A DNA stretch of 5,906 bases from UBA6918 sp040754425 (GTDB lineage: Bacteria > Pseudomonadota > Gammaproteobacteria > Burkholderiales > Thiobacillaceae). This document shows positions 5,623-5,906 of the stretch, piece by piece. Both the position numbers and the translations under genes were made by a program. The stretch's first letter is position 1; every line of letters starts with the position of its first letter. The DNA lies in the NCBI GenBank assembly GCA_040754425.1, contig JBFMCR010000005.1, positions 1 to 5,906 on the forward strand, in the 5' to 3' direction. Below the pieces are notes generated by a model. The model was not told the origin of the DNA. It worked only from the letters and a program-made list of their open reading frames with translations, and did not search any database.

Positions 5623-5709
5623 AAGTGTGGGCATCCTGGTTGCCTGCTGGGTGGATTTGACGCGAGTCTGGTTTGCCTGGTGGGGGATAAATTGAAGATG
5701 CTCACACTT
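5623..5709 (+). other. boxC-like 13-bp leader stem
   Basis: AAGTGTGGGCATC (5623-5635) pairs with GATGCTCACACTT (5697-5709) over 13 bp with one G-U pair. The 5' arm contains GTGTGGGCA, identical to the E. coli boxC core. The stem encloses 61 nt that hold a small GAC-GCGA-GTC hairpin with a GNRA tetraloop (5659-5668). Pairing is seen directly; formation in vivo is inferred. It should act as an independent folding domain of the leader RNA. Confidence 0.6.
5636..5695 (+). repeat. Imperfect direct repeat within the rRNA leader
   Basis: CTGGTTGCCTGCTGGGTGGATTTGA-like sequence appears twice, at 5636-5660 and 5668-5695, with one gap in GGTT/GGTTT and differences in the second half (GGTGGGGGATAAATTGA). 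The unit period is about 32 bp, and both copies lie in the loop of the boxC stem. It may be a local duplication in a structurally tolerant part of the leader. I know of no assigned function. Confidence 0.45.
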
Positions 5710-5754
5710 TGAGAAGTAATTGATTGATGTCAATGATTCGATGAGTTGAGCGAC

Positions 5755-5771
5755 GATTCCTTTAGGGAATC
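5755..5771 (+). other. Hairpin just upstream of 16S rRNA
   Basis: GATTCC (5755-5760) and GGAATC (5766-5771) are perfect complements around a TTTAG loop, ending 11 nt before the 16S 5' end. No T-tract follows, so it is not a terminator. It may help define the 5' maturation site or belong to the larger processing stem, whose 3' half is not in the window. Confidence 0.45.
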
Positions 5772-5782
5772 AAACAGGAATT

Positions 5783-5906
5783 GAACTGAAGAGTTTGATC
5801 CTGGCTCAGATTGAACGCTGGCGGAATGCTTTACACATGCAAGTCGGGCGGCAGCATGGACTTCGGTCTGATGGCGAGCGGCGAACGGGTGAGTAATGCA
5901 TCGGAA
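5783..5906 (+). rRNA. 16S ribosomal RNA, 5' end (partial)
   Basis: The first 124 nt of the small-subunit rRNA are present and run off the right edge. The 5' end is set by alignment to E. coli: GAACTGAAGAG here corresponds to AAATTGAAGAG. The universal 27F site (5790-5809) is exact. GGCGGAATGCTTTACACATGC and GAACGGGTGAGTAATGCATCGGAA are conserved, and their form points to Betaproteobacteria. Helix 6 is capped by a C-UUCG-G tetraloop (5861-5866). Pairing below the cap is short and interrupted, as expected in this variable region. Identification is secure; taxonomic depth is limited by length. Confidence 0.97.

Larger units (their letters stand above)
5555..5782 (+). ncRNA. rRNA operon 5' leader transcript
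   Basis: About 228 nt separate the inferred transcription start from 16S. This is not a protein-coding region. It contains boxA, a boxC-like motif in a long-range stem, an imperfect direct repeat and a short hairpin close to 16S, each listed separately. The layout parallels the E. coli rrn leader, which recruits NusB/NusE antitermination factors and helps 16S folding and RNase III processing. The partner strand of the large processing stem would lie beyond 16S, outside the window. Confidence 0.7.

Overview
The window is ordinary chromosomal core sequence from a GC-rich proteobacterium, most likely a betaproteobacterium. The best taxonomic clue is the 5' end of a 16S rRNA gene at the right edge. 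Its first bases (universal 5' signature, then GCGGAATGCTTTACACATGC and a GTAATGCATCGGAA block) resemble Nitrosomonadales- or Rhodocyclales-like sequences. Only 124 bases of 16S are present, so genus-level placement is not possible. I see no phage, transposase, CRISPR array or defence system.

Layout, left to right. Positions 1-141 hold no gene I can recognise. Next come argC (arginine biosynthesis, +) and erpA (Fe-S cluster carrier, +); erpA has its own strong sigma70-type promoter and a clean intrinsic terminator. Directly after the terminator lies a 55-bp palindromic REP-pair (REPIN-like) element. Converging on it from the right is a two-gene minus-strand operon: an M23 murein endopeptidase of the MepM/YebA type, then anmK (anhydro-N-acetylmuramic acid kinase). 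The two genes overlap by 4 nt (TTGA), and the anmK stop codon lies inside the REP element. An AT-rich 156-bp divergent spacer, with a perfect 10-bp inverted repeat and a cluster of CGGCAA motifs, separates the endopeptidase from tyrS (tyrosyl-tRNA synthetase, +). Only 19 nt after the tyrS stop is the -35 box of a ribosomal RNA promoter. It is followed by a leader of about 230 nt (boxA, boxC-like stem, direct repeat, terminal hairpin) and the start of 16S rRNA.

Functionally the genes fall into separate housekeeping jobs: amino-acid synthesis (argC), Fe-S maturation (erpA), wall turnover and recycling (endopeptidase plus anmK) and translation (tyrS plus rrn). The endopeptidase/anmK pair makes sense as one unit, because one enzyme opens murein cross-links and the other returns anhydroMurNAc to the precursor pool. 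From memory, Pseudomonas aeruginosa has the same order (argC, erpA, anmK, M23 peptidase, tyrZ, 16S), so this looks like an old conserved neighbourhood and not a new system. The points worth a second look are small-scale: the REP element that supplies a stop codon, the repeat cluster in the tyrS leader, the tight tyrS/rrn junction, and unusual start codons.
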